Source: an uncultured Muribaculaceae bacterium
GTDB taxonomy: Bacteria; Bacteroidota; Bacteroidia; Bacteroidales; Muribaculaceae
Length of the DNA stretch: 52,891 nt
Direction of reading: 5' to 3'
NCBI GenBank assembly: GCA_910578095.1
Contig: CAJTOZ010000021.1
Coordinates: 1-52,891, forward strand
Part shown: positions 1 to 8,626 of the stretch, one piece after another
Layout of the letters: the number at the start of each line of letters is the position of its first letter
Numbering within the stretch: position 1 is the first letter of the stretch
Notes under the pieces: model-generated
Databases searched by the model: none
Seen by the model: the letters and a program-made list of their open reading frames with translations, nothing else
Told to the model about the DNA's origin: nothing
Position numbers and translations under genes: made by a program

Positions 1-2938
1 ACCCCGACCAATGGTAAGAATAACGCTTGATGTCTCTGCCTCTTAAAATCGGTCGTATAAGATTCTCCGTCCTTGTACGCTCCTGTTCGTCTGCACAGTT
101 GGCGAGTATTTCATCTCGCTTTTCTGATGAGATAATAAACGCTTCATTGAAACCTGTCTTTATGCCGTAGTTTATTTGAATGTCCCAGTCTTTCAATGGG
201 GTACCAACAGATTCGATTTTACGTTTGATACTTTGTTCGATTGGGGTAAGGATTACCCATGCCTCGGATGTGCCAAATTCGGCTATAAAACTGCTTTGCC
301 TAACAAAATCGCTCATATTTGAGATGCCATCGACAATGCAACATCGTGTCTTTCCTTGGTTCTGAGACTTAGAGAAAAGTAATATGTTAGTGTCAACAGT
401 TACATTGTCGAAAACCTTTGTTCCTGCAAAATCTATAAGAAGTTCAGGATTGGTTTTGGTAGCGAAGAATTCGCGTGTCTTTTCACCATAGCCAGCCCTC
501 ATCCACTTATTCGACGTTATATAACACAGATTACCGTCAGGTTTCAACATTCGCCAACCTTGTTCGTAGAAAAGGCTATATATGTCTCCTGTTCGAGCAA
601 AAGTAATAAAACCTTTACCTTCGTATAATTTCCCCAACTCTCCTTTATTGGCTTGGAGTTGAATGTATGGCGGATTGCCAATTACAATATCGAAGCCAAC
701 TTGGACGCCAAACATCCATTCTGGGTCAAAGAACGGAGCAAATTTGTGTTGGTCAAACATATCCCACCCGACAAGATCGGCTGCTTGTTCGTTACCGATA
801 AAGTCATTTTTGATAAGAGCATCGGCTATCTTTTGCCGAAGTTCTGCAACACGGGCTTTCCATTTGCGTTTGGTGCGAAGCGTCTTGGCTCCGAAAATCC
901 TATGTTTGGCTATGCGCAGAAGTTTCTCATCTGATTTTATATCCTCTATGTCAAAAAGATTTCCTTCCCGTTTCTGTAGCCCTATCAGAGAATTGGCTGC
1001 TACGAACTTTGCCTCAAGGTTGGGCAGCGGACGAATACCAAAATTCTCTGACGCATTATTGTTTGTCTTTTGGTCAATTACCAGCGAGATAAAGAATCGA
1101 AGCTTGCTTATCTGAATAGCAATCGGCTGAATATCCACACCGTAGATACAATTCTCTATCAGATATAATTTTCGGGCGTAATCGGGGTTATTACAACTCT
1201 CATCGAAATTTCGATTAACATCATCCTGTATCTCTCTGCGCTCTTCCTCGCTCAAGGTCATCGATTCCTGCATTGAGTTCAAAGAGGCTTCAAGAATCAT
1301 GCCGCGCCACATTTCGTTGTCGGGGTCTATCCGTTGCAGGATATGCACCATTTGTTGAAGCATACCGACAGGAAATGCTCCTGAACCGCAAGCCGGGTCA
1401 AGAACCTTGCATTTGAAGACAGCTTCAAGAATTGATTTGCGCTGTTCTGTATTCAGATTCAATGGCTCGTCAGAGTAATCCAACAACTGACGATATTGAG
1501 ATTCCAATTCGCCTCCCACAACTCGTTTCAAGTGAGAAACAAGAGCCTCATTCACCATATACTGCACAATGTCACGAGGGGTGTAAAATGAGCCTGTTTG
1601 CTTTCTTGCAGTTGTCTGAGTTTCCGGGTTATATGATGCCAACAGGTTCTCAAATACTTTACCAAGCAATTCTGGATCGAGCGATACATCCTGATCGAAA
1701 GGCGTATTTTCCTCAACTGTAAAGTTATATCTTTTGAGTATGTCAATGATGCCTCTTGCGGAGACCTTACGTTTGTTCTTGTCTCCATAAAATTCAGAGA
1801 GGTCAATATCTTTACCTACGTCTTCACCAAAGAAAAGATAATCAGGAATGATGAGCTGTGCATTGATTTTGTCCCTATCTGTGAAGGCATCAAGATATAT
1901 GCCATTTTCCTTATCATCAAGGCAGTCAAACAGACCACCATTCAGGAATGGGACTGTAGAGTTTGCAAGCTCAACGAAGTGGTTAGGATTCTTGAAGAAT
2001 TTTTCATACCTCATCAACTTGTTGTTGTCAAAATCTGTTCTACTCGCAGAACCATTTTCATTGAGTTTCCTAAAATGTCGTTCTGTCAACTCAGAGCTTC
2101 CCTCTGCCGTCATCGGACTGTTGAGCATGGCAAAGAACAGATTCTGAAGAATTGCTTTATAATAACGGCTTTCTTTTGACTTACCAAAGAGATTCACAAC
2201 CTCATGGGGAGTAAAACCGTCAAGAAGATTCTGTGCAATGTAATGCTCGTCAAAGAATTGCCACGGGATTAACTTGCGTTGTTTGAGAAACCATACAAAA
2301 ATCAACCGGGTAATAAGACGAATTGCCGCCTCATGATTATATTTTTCATTGTCATGAGGGTCATCTATATCATTGGGGAACTGGATTTCCTTTATAGCCC
2401 ACGCATACCAATCCGACAACTCATTATAGAATGCTTTGGTAAGGACATCTACTGAGAATCTATTACGCAAATCCTCAACCGATACTATACGTCCCGGTTC
2501 ATTCAGATATTTATTGGGAGTATAGTAGGCCACCCCATTACCCAAATAATAAGAGTATCGACGAGGATTTGAGTATGTCCGTTTCGTTCGGTTATCATCT
2601 TCCCATGACAAGGTGAGTTCAACCAACGAGAACCGATAGTTCTCATTAGAATCTTCAGGGACAAATATTACCAATGCACGGTCAACACCATCATCCGTAA
2701 TCAGGCGGAATGCATCTTTTGAAAGTCCAACCCTCGCGTCATTTTTTGAATTGTGTCGGATTTCATAGATATTTAAATCCAGAGACTCGCATCGACCCAA
2801 CATCGTAGCCGAGACCGCATAATTCATTCTTGCAAAAAATGCGACCTCAGAATGGGAGTTCAACTGAGCATCAATAGGGAGGAACCCTTTGAGAAAGCGT
2901 GTAAACTCAATGCGTGAATATGGTTTATCGAATTCCAT
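1..2938 (-). CDS. Eco57I-like adenine-specific DNA methyltransferase (3' end outside window)
   Basis: The frame is open from the ATG at 2938 to the left edge, about 979 codons, with the C-terminus cut off by the window. Seen: a SAM-binding motif I (DPACGSGAF, about residues 514-522) and the N6-adenine motif IV NPPY (residues 755-758) inside FDIVIGNPPYIQ. The last visible residues (RPILRGRDIKRY) are typical of the start of the TaqI/Eco57I target-recognition region. The first 450 residues are not a methylase fold and could hold a nuclease-like or specificity part; I cannot assign them. It starts 2 nt after the stop of the helicase gene, so the two are almost certainly co-transcribed with the helicase first. 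Likely role: host-DNA modification, or combined modification and restriction, in a phage-defence pair. Codon use is more AT-rich than in the core genes to the right. The family is confident; the exact system type is not. Confidence 0.9.
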   Translation of the reverse strand, partial: MEFDKPYSRIEFTRFLKGFLPIDAQLNSHSEVAFFARMNYAVSATMLGRCESLDLNIYEIRHNSKNDARVGLSKDAFRLITDDGVDRALVIFVPEDSNENYRFSLVELTLSWEDDNRTKRTYSNPRRYSYYLGNGVAYYTPNKYLNEPGRIVSVEDLRNRFSVDVLTKAFYNELSDWYAWAIKEIQFPNDIDDPHDNEKYNHEAAIRLITRLIFVWFLKQRKLIPWQFFDEHYIAQNLLDGFTPHEVVNLFGKSKESRYYKAILQNLFFAMLNSPMTAEGSSELTERHFRKLNENGSASRTDFDNNKLMRYEKFFKNPNHFVELANSTVPFLNGGLFDCLDDKENGIYLDAFTDRDKINAQLIIPDYLFFGEDVGKDIDLSEFYGDKNKRKVSARGIIDILKRYNFTVEENTPFDQDVSLDPELLGKVFENLLASYNPETQTTARKQTGSFYTPRDIVQYMVNEALVSHLKRVVGGELESQYRQLLDYSDEPLNLNTEQRKSILEAVFKCKVLDPACGSGAFPVGMLQQMVHILQRIDPDNEMWRGMILEASLNSMQESMTLSEEERREIQDDVNRNFDESCNNPDYARKLYLIENCIYGVDIQPIAIQISKLRFFISLVIDQKTNNNASENFGIRPLPNLEAKFVAANSLIGLQKREGNLFDIEDIKSDEKLLRIAKHRIFGAKTLRTKRKWKARVAELRQKIADALIKNDFIGNEQAADLVGWDMFDQHKFAPFFDPEWMFGVQVGFDIVIGNPPYIQLQANKGELGKLYEGKGFITFARTGDIYSLFYEQGWRMLKPDGNLCYITSNKWMRAGYGEKTREFFATKTNPELLIDFAGTKVFDNVTVDTNILLFSKSQNQGKTRCCIVDGISNMSDFVRQSSFIAEFGTSEAWVILTPIEQSIKRKIESVGTPLKDWDIQINYGIKTGFNEAFIISSEKRDEILANCADEQERTRTENLIRPILRGRDIKRYSYHWSG

Positions 2939-2940
2939 TA

Positions 2941-5900
2941 TTATTGTGGTAATATTTGTTCTGTTAATATCAATGATTCTTCTCCCGCTTCAACAGCAGC
3001 CATAGTCTCTAACTTGCGTAGAAGATATGCATGAGAAATAATTTGCGGTAATGCAGCGATTTCATTTTTCCTTAAGTTGGTAAGAAATCGCACTTCGTAG
3101 CCAGACAGTCCATCAGCCTGAGCAACAACCATCAGGTCGTCAACATATGCCTTATCAAGCATTCGTGCATTTCGTATCATCTTTATTTTAGCTAATGCTT
3201 CAAGTAGGCGAGGATCTCGACGTTGTTTTTCAACTCCGGCAAATAATTTTGACTTTAGCATCTGATATATGCTGTCAAAATTTTCCTCTACCTTATGAGG
3301 TTGTTCGCTTTCTTGAGATTCAAAAATCGCCAAAGCCTCTTCGGCACTCAGCATTACGATATTGTTTTCTGTGGCCACCTTAAATACAAAGTCATTACCT
3401 TTTTTACCAAACATCACAACGCCTCGGACAGGTTTATCAACATGTCTCGCAATACGGGCGCGATGAGGTATCTGCAAGGCTGCCTTGTGGAGGTCTGTCC
3501 CTTTTAACTGGTCAAGCAAACGTCTATATGGAGTATCCCAAGACGCTGTTTCCGTCTTGCCAATTTCTTTCCTGTATCTTTCTACAAAGAAACTCTGCAC
3601 CTCTTCATCCTTAGTAAGGGCTTTGGTGTCTTCACCCATGATAGCGTGAATCATAGCCATTTTAAGTGTAGATATTTCTTTAGTGCGTGTTTCTGCTTCT
3701 CCTACTTCGGTAGGAAAGAAATTAAAGATATAAAGATGCTCAAATACTTTCTTATTTATTCGATTGATACGGCCTATTCGCTGTATTACGCGAGTGGGAT
3801 TGTATGGGATGTCATAATTGAAGATTTCTCCAGCGCGATGCAGATTATACCCCTCAGAAATAGCATCAGTAGCAATCAATATGTCGAAATCATCCTTCTG
3901 CAATTCTTTTCTAAGTCCGGCATCAAAATTTGCGCGGATTCTCTCCTTATTGAGCATTGAAGCGTCGCCAGAGGTATATTTCATCACTCTCAACGGATTG
4001 CCATCAGCCTGCAAAGTCTCGCCCAGATAATTCACCGTATCGGCAAATGCAGAAAATACTACAATTTTACGTTTAGGGTCATGAGAACGATGCTCTGTAA
4101 GTAATCTGCGGAACTCATCAAGTTTGGGGTCAAATTTAATTTTATCATCATTCCCAAACCATTCTTCGTGAATCTTTTTCAGTAATGCAATATCAGATTC
4201 AACATCCGAAATAAAATCATCAGAGATGAATTTACGTGGAATAGTAAAGAGACCTTTTTGTTCGTATAACTCAAAGGCATCATAAATCTCCTTAACGCCA
4301 TCATCAGTAATTTCATAGAAATCCTCAACATCAGGGAGACCTCCCTTTTTGAATACAGGAATTTCTCCTGATTTATCAATCCATGTCAGCAGATTCTCAG
4401 CGGATTTAATCATAAATCCTAAGGACTGTCGAAACGCATATACAGAACTTTCAAAGCGTTGCACCAACAATTTACGCATAAAAGATGACACATTCTGCTG
4501 ACGTCCTATTAACATGCGGTACTCAACACCTGTACGATTCTCCAGATACTCTGTAAGTTCTTCAATCTTTTCAGGTATAGCATAAGAAATCGGCTTGTAT
4601 CGTGCAGACCTAAAACGAATCAAACCATCATTCTTTGGTTCATCTTCTGCTATAAGGTCAAGTGTACGTTTGTATAAGCTCAGCTGTTTTTCAGAGAGTT
4701 CATAATTCAGTTCTTTCGGGTCGTCCGGTATGACAGGTTTAATGCCTTGCAGCTTCAAGTCTTCCTTGTAGGCCGGAATCTCCATCAAATCTATTCTGGA
4801 GCGGCGTACCACAAGCGGATTGATTATAGAACGAATGCTTGACGCAATACGCTCAGCCTCGGTTTTAACCTCATCATCAGTTATACGCTTCTCTCGCTTT
4901 GCTTTTTCCATTTCCTTATATGTGGCAATAAGTTCACGGAAGGACTCTCCTAAATTCTCAACCGTTTTAAGTGTCGATTTATTAGGTATTTGGAATAACT
5001 TTAACAATGAGTATATATCATTCGGACGGTTATTGAATGGAGTCGCAGTTAATAGCACCACCTTATTGTTACTGCATAAATCATGTAGTAGAGAATAGTC
5101 TTTTATATACTCATTTCTGAAACGATGCGCCTCATCAATGATTATCAAGAATTGTTCGTTTGAACGGGCAATTTCTTTGAAATGAGTTAAAGCTGATTCT
5201 ATCTTACCCGCACTGAATACAGATGCATTGAAACCAAACTCATCTTTATACACCTCCCATTGCCTAACAAGATGCGGAGGGGCAACGACTATTGTTCTTA
5301 ATCGGAGATTACGAGCTATAGTTGAGGCAATGACTGATTTTCCAAGTCCAACAACATCTGCAATTATGACACCATTATGATTGTCAATGGCGTTAAGAGC
5401 AAGCTGGACAGCATCCGTTTGATATTTAAGATTTGAATATCTTCCTTCGGTGATGTCGTGCGGCGTCAGTATATTTTCTTTTGAAGGAATATTAAAGTAC
5501 TCATGAAGTACACGAATATACATCAGATATGGCGAATACAACTTCTCGTACCATATATGTTTTATAACTTTTTCCTCCCATTCAGGAATTGTATCTGTGT
5601 CTATTACTGGAACTGCACTCAACCACAATTCTTCAAAGATTGATTTGGCATCTATATGGTGTTGTTTATCTTTGAACCTTGCATTTATCTCAACGCGCCC
5701 TTCCAAGCCTTGATATGACAAGTTGCTGGAGCCTGTTATTACATTTCCCGGATCTTCGCCGTTCTCGTTAAAATCAGAACCAAAATCAAAAATATACATT
5801 TTTGCATGACATGGCTCCTCTGTTTTTCTAATTTCAAGTGAACCGTCCTTGATTTTATTGTAAAATAGAGTGAACGATTTTTGTTTATCATCACTATCCA

Positions 5901-6204
5901 AGAAATCAGAATTATTGAAGAGATGTACGAATTGCTGATAATATTGCTCTCTGAGTTGGCCTAACGTAAGAGTATTGCTTGAAAGGTTGTTTATAACCTG
6001 TATGCTCTTGGATATATTTGTATCTACATCTAATCCCACCAAGATTCTTAGCTTCTTATCAGACAACCCTTGTGATAGCAAATGATAGCCGGAGAAGAAA
6101 AAATAACCCACGAGTATATCAACGGCATCCGTTTTAGGCAGGATTCCGTTGACTATCTCAGACATCAATTTGTCCTTATTAGTAATAAACGAGTTTTGGC
6201 TCAT
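2941..6204 (-). CDS. PLD-nuclease/SNF2 helicase fusion, defence operon
   Basis: About 1087 residues. The N-terminal part carries one HKD-type phospholipase D motif (HAKMYIF near residue 133, followed by GSSN near 160), the nuclease type often fused to SNF2-like helicases. A SNF2/superfamily 2 motor follows: Walker A ADVVGLGKS (about 282-290), DEAH (about 357-360), TATPFNN (about 386-392), and a C-terminal helicase domain with IGRINRINK. The longer frame to 6216 would need a TTG start; the ATG at 6204 (MSQNSF) is preferred. The methyltransferase begins 2 nt after its stop. The pairing of a translocase with an Eco57I-like methylase recalls DISARM class 1 and other helicase-methylase modules, but no drmA/B/C genes are visible here. 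Function as a restriction-type anti-phage motor is inferred from domains and the neighbouring gene. Confidence 0.9.
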   Translation of the reverse strand: MSQNSFITNKDKLMSEIVNGILPKTDAVDILVGYFFFSGYHLLSQGLSDKKLRILVGLDVDTNISKSIQVINNLSSNTLTLGQLREQYYQQFVHLFNNSDFLDSDDKQKSFTLFYNKIKDGSLEIRKTEEPCHAKMYIFDFGSDFNENGEDPGNVITGSSNLSYQGLEGRVEINARFKDKQHHIDAKSIFEELWLSAVPVIDTDTIPEWEEKVIKHIWYEKLYSPYLMYIRVLHEYFNIPSKENILTPHDITEGRYSNLKYQTDAVQLALNAIDNHNGVIIADVVGLGKSVIASTIARNLRLRTIVVAPPHLVRQWEVYKDEFGFNASVFSAGKIESALTHFKEIARSNEQFLIIIDEAHRFRNEYIKDYSLLHDLCSNNKVVLLTATPFNNRPNDIYSLLKLFQIPNKSTLKTVENLGESFRELIATYKEMEKAKREKRITDDEVKTEAERIASSIRSIINPLVVRRSRIDLMEIPAYKEDLKLQGIKPVIPDDPKELNYELSEKQLSLYKRTLDLIAEDEPKNDGLIRFRSARYKPISYAIPEKIEELTEYLENRTGVEYRMLIGRQQNVSSFMRKLLVQRFESSVYAFRQSLGFMIKSAENLLTWIDKSGEIPVFKKGGLPDVEDFYEITDDGVKEIYDAFELYEQKGLFTIPRKFISDDFISDVESDIALLKKIHEEWFGNDDKIKFDPKLDEFRRLLTEHRSHDPKRKIVVFSAFADTVNYLGETLQADGNPLRVMKYTSGDASMLNKERIRANFDAGLRKELQKDDFDILIATDAISEGYNLHRAGEIFNYDIPYNPTRVIQRIGRINRINKKVFEHLYIFNFFPTEVGEAETRTKEISTLKMAMIHAIMGEDTKALTKDEEVQSFFVERYRKEIGKTETASWDTPYRRLLDQLKGTDLHKAALQIPHRARIARHVDKPVRGVVMFGKKGNDFVFKVATENNIVMLSAEEALAIFESQESEQPHKVEENFDSIYQMLKSKLFAGVEKQRRDPRLLEALAKIKMIRNARMLDKAYVDDLMVVAQADGLSGYEVRFLTNLRKNEIAALPQIISHAYLLRKLETMAAVEAGEESLILTEQILPQ

Positions 6205-6207
6205 AAT

Positions 6208-6264
6208 AAAAAACAAAACCCGATGCAGCTGTCTGAAGATGGCCTGAGGAATCTCTGCTTCGGG
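6208..6264 (-). terminator. Hairpin plus T-run directly before the helicase start
   Basis: On the minus strand, CCCGAAGCAG (6264-6255) pairs with CTGCATCGGG (6228-6219), with one A-A mismatch, and is followed by TTTTGTTTTTT (6218-6208). The T-run ends 3 nt before the helicase ATG. It has the form of an intrinsic terminator inside the 5' leader, so it may act as an attenuator. It could also be a terminator left by an earlier neighbour. Confidence 0.55.
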
Positions 6265-6345
6265 TATCCATGTTAATTGTAGGCAATGTCGCCTGTGGGT
6301 TAATTCGTTTTTGCCATTTTCAGATAGACGTTACTATTCCTTTTA

Positions 6346-6375
6346 CAAAATTACAAAGAATTTTTGAGTTGACAA
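6346..6375 (-). promoter_or_regulatory. Promoter for helicase-methyltransferase operon
   Basis: Minus-strand TTG (6375-6373), 19 nt, then TAATTTTG (6353-6346) matches the Bacteroidota sigma-ABfr consensus TTG-N19-20-TAnnTTTG. The expected transcript start near 6342 gives a leader of about 138 nt that contains the terminator-like hairpin and two tiny frames. Confidence 0.55.
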
Positions 6376-6420
6376 TGCCTATATGCTGCGTAACATATCG
6401 TATTTGGCGAGATTTAGCGT

Positions 6421-6456
6421 AAAAAAGCCGCCGAGTGATTGGGTTCTCTCGGCGGC
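6421..6456 (-). terminator. Intrinsic terminator after the conjugation-gene remnant
   Basis: A perfect 9-bp stem, GCCGCCGAG (6456-6448 on the minus strand) with CTCGGCGGC (6435-6427), is followed by TTTTTT. It sits 7 nt after the TAA of the remnant frame at 6463-6720. Confidence 0.85.
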
Positions 6457-6462
6457 TTGGGG

Positions 6463-6720
6463 TTAGTGGTGCATTTTGGGGCCTCGACGCTGCTGGGCTT
6501 TGAGTTTCTGCTGTTCCTTGAACTTGCGTTTGGCTTCTTCGATGCTGAGGCCGGGGTGCATTTTTAGGAAGTGAGCGAAGTCATCTGACAGGCCTCCGCC
6601 AAGTACCATGTTGGTGTCGTCTGCAGATTGGCTTCCGAGTGATGGCGTTGACAGGGTAATTGCCGGGGCTTTGGAGTGAGTCGCGGCTATAGATGGCGCA
6701 ACCGCAGCCGGCTGCCTTGT
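6463..6720 (-). pseudogene. 3' remnant of a conjugative-element-type gene
   Basis: An open stretch of about 85 codons with no suitable start ends at a TAA (6465-6463) next to a strong terminator. The end reads as a basic, amphipathic tail (MVLGGGLSDDFAHFLKMHPG, then EEAKRKFKEQQKLKAQQRR). It resembles the C-termini of DUF4099/DUF3945-type proteins of Bacteroidales conjugative transposons. A stop codon in frame at 6723-6721 marks the upstream break. This is probably what is left after an integrative element was deleted next to the restriction genes. The family guess comes from overall flavour and is weak; that it is the tail of a lost gene is fairly clear. Confidence 0.5.
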
Positions 6721-6951
6721 TCAATGGTCAGGCCGTAGCGTTGTCACTATTATTTTTGCATAACGACGTCTTTGGAAGCACAAATCAACAGCGACTACGC
6801 TGCTTTACAAAATCTTACGTCATACTGTACTTGCAAAAAATCATCTAAAGTTTCTAAAGATGATTATACCTAAAAGCTCATTATTTTGCTTGCACAATCC
6901 ACATTTATATATTTTTAACGTGAATTATTAAAATATGTGACCCTATTCTCG

Positions 6952-6959
6952 TAACTTTG
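6952..6959 (+). promoter_or_regulatory. -7 box (TAACTTTG) for LRR protein gene
   Basis: TAACTTTG fits TAnnTTTG and lies 33 nt before the TTG start at 6993. No clear TTTG was seen 20 nt upstream, so the promoter call rests on the -7 box alone. The AT-rich stretch between 6721 and 6950 otherwise holds only a small inverted repeat (ATCATCT/AGATGAT). Confidence 0.5.
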
Positions 6960-6992
6960 GCAATGTACTCAAACCTTTAAACACATATCCCT

Positions 6993-8111
6993 TTGAAACA
7001 AAACACACTACTGCTTTCGTTGCTGATGGCATTCACATCGGCAAGTGCGTATGCTGCTATCGGCGACAAAATGACGGATGGAGCTTTCACCTACGAGGTG
7101 ACTTCTGAAGAACCTATGGAGTGCAGCCTGACTGCAATTGACATCAATTCCATTCCGTCGGATGTTGTAATTCCCGAAACTGTACAGAGCTATGCTGTGA
7201 CACAAATTACGGCAACTTTTGAAAGAGCCACCAGTCTTGTATCGCTCTCTATTCCCGATTGTGTGAGCTCTATCCCGCTCCAATTTTGTGACCGGTGCAC
7301 ATCGCTGCAGCAGTTGACGCTAGGCAACGGCCTGACCGAGATCCCGAAGTGGGCATTTATCGATTGTTCGTCGTTGTCGGAAGTCATTGTGCCGGAAGGA
7401 ATCCACACGTTATACACCGAGGCGTTCCGCAACTGCAAGAACATGGCATTTATGTCGCTGCCCACAACGTTGCAGAAAATAGAGCCTGACGTTTTTGATA
7501 ATCTCGGAAAAAACAACGGTTGCTCCATGACCATCACGGCCACAACTCCTCCGGCTTGCGACGCGAGCGCATTTTCCGGCGCGAAGATAACTAAGCTGAC
7601 GGTTCCCCGCGAATCAGTGGAAAAATACAGGAAGGCCACCGGATGGAATAGCATCAGCAACATCACGAAACCTGACTACTCGTTTGCCATTGCTCTTGAC
7701 GGTGGCAAAATGGTGTTGCCCGATGCAGAGGGGATGAAACTTCAGCTGCTCACTGAGCCAGGCTACAAGCTGCATTCACTCACCATCAACGGCACAGATG
7801 TCACGGAGCAAATGGATGAGAATGGCTATTTTACCGTACCCGAACTGGATGCCGACAGCGAGCTCCAGGCAGTGTATGCCCGCGACACCACAACGTCGCA
7901 GGAGAGTGCCGATGCCGATCTTTCCGCCATAAAGCTGCGCGTGTTTGGCAAACGTGTGATTGTAGACGGATGCGACGACGCTACTGTCATCACAGCCTAC
8001 GATATCCACGGCGGCAAGATCCTGTCCACTCATTCCAAGGATTTTACGATTGACTATTCAGGTGTCATTGTGATGCAGATTGGTAAAAAGACCTTTAAAT
8101 TTGCCATCTGA
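6993..8111 (+). CDS. BspA-like leucine-rich repeat exported protein
   Basis: 372 residues. The N-terminus KQNTLLLSLLMAFTSASAYA is a clear signal peptide, so the TTG at 6993 is the best start even though it is not ATG; the first in-frame ATG (7024) would remove half the signal. Residues about 40-215 contain BspA/LRR_5-type repeats: SIPSDVVIPE, SLVSLSIPDCVSSIP, QLTLGNGLTEIPKWAFIDCSSLSEVIVPEGI, ending in a PACDASAF/LTVPRESVEKYR cap typical of this family. A beta-rich linker follows, then a C-terminal sheet (VFGKRVIVDGC... YDIHGGKIL) like the tail domains of Bacteroidales surface proteins. Likely secreted or surface-attached; the binding partner is unknown. A terminator hairpin follows at 8147-8184. 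Confidence 0.85.
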   Translation: MKQNTLLLSLLMAFTSASAYAAIGDKMTDGAFTYEVTSEEPMECSLTAIDINSIPSDVVIPETVQSYAVTQITATFERATSLVSLSIPDCVSSIPLQFCDRCTSLQQLTLGNGLTEIPKWAFIDCSSLSEVIVPEGIHTLYTEAFRNCKNMAFMSLPTTLQKIEPDVFDNLGKNNGCSMTITATTPPACDASAFSGAKITKLTVPRESVEKYRKATGWNSISNITKPDYSFAIALDGGKMVLPDAEGMKLQLLTEPGYKLHSLTINGTDVTEQMDENGYFTVPELDADSELQAVYARDTTTSQESADADLSAIKLRVFGKRVIVDGCDDATVITAYDIHGGKILSTHSKDFTIDYSGVIVMQIGKKTFKFAI

Positions 8112-8146
8112 CATCTCCCCCACCCCAATCATTCAGGATATTAACC

Positions 8147-8184
8147 AAATCAGGCACCGAGTATCGCTACTTGATGCCTGATTT
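8147..8184 (+). terminator. Intrinsic terminator after LRR gene
   Basis: AAATCAGGCA (8147-8156) pairs with TGCCTGATTT (8175-8184), followed by TATT. It lies 36 nt downstream of the LRR stop codon. Confidence 0.75.
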
Positions 8185-8208
8185 TATTCATTGAGTTTTA
8201 TTACTGTC

Positions 8209-8545
8209 CGCTAAAAAAAATTGAGCGGAGATAAAATTAGGGCTGATTCCATTTGGTGGAGTCAGCCCTATATGGTTACTTTGAAGTTACGACCATTTAA
8301 AGTTTAACCATGAGCAAAATTACCCATTTTTTCTGACAGCCGGTGTATGGTCAACTGATAAAATCACTTGACCGGGCAAAAATTGTTGAAATGAGCCGCA
8401 AAAACGGCGGAGAGAAGTATGTAAAGAGCTTTGACGGCTATGTTCCACCTGCTGACAATGCTATTTGCGATGATCATGCGTTTCGATTCACTGCGTGAGA
8501 TCGAGACGGCTATGACGGCAGAGGTCCGCAAGCTGGCTCATTTGG
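8209..8545 (+). pseudogene. Truncated IS4-family transposase (IS remnant)
   Basis: From the ATG at 8310 the reading MSKITHFF, then QPVYGQLIKSLDRAKIVEMS and KNGGEKYVKSFDGYV, then HLLTMLF..MRFDSLREIE is the N-terminal DUF4372-type region of IS4-family transposases. Three lesions are visible. There is an in-frame TGA at 8334. One extra base near 8440-8444 shifts the frame between SFDGYV and HLLTML. Homology is lost after KLAHLG near 8543, so the catalytic DDE part is gone. The preceding 100 bp hold two inverted repeats, including TAGGGCTGA/TCAGCCCTA around 8238-8272, probably the left end of the element. A dead insertion sequence lying between the LRR gene and the toxin-antitoxin pair. Confidence 0.8.
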
Positions 8546-8626
8546 GGACAGTGCTTCAACGCACTCTTTCGCGCCCATGGAGCTTCTCAGGACTGGCCAC
8601 ATTTCAGTCAATTAGTTGCCTTTTAG

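Noticed and set aside
653..1115. Plus-strand frames in the left 3 kb.
   Set aside because: They are antisense to the methyltransferase, whose motifs I and IV are unmistakable on the minus strand.
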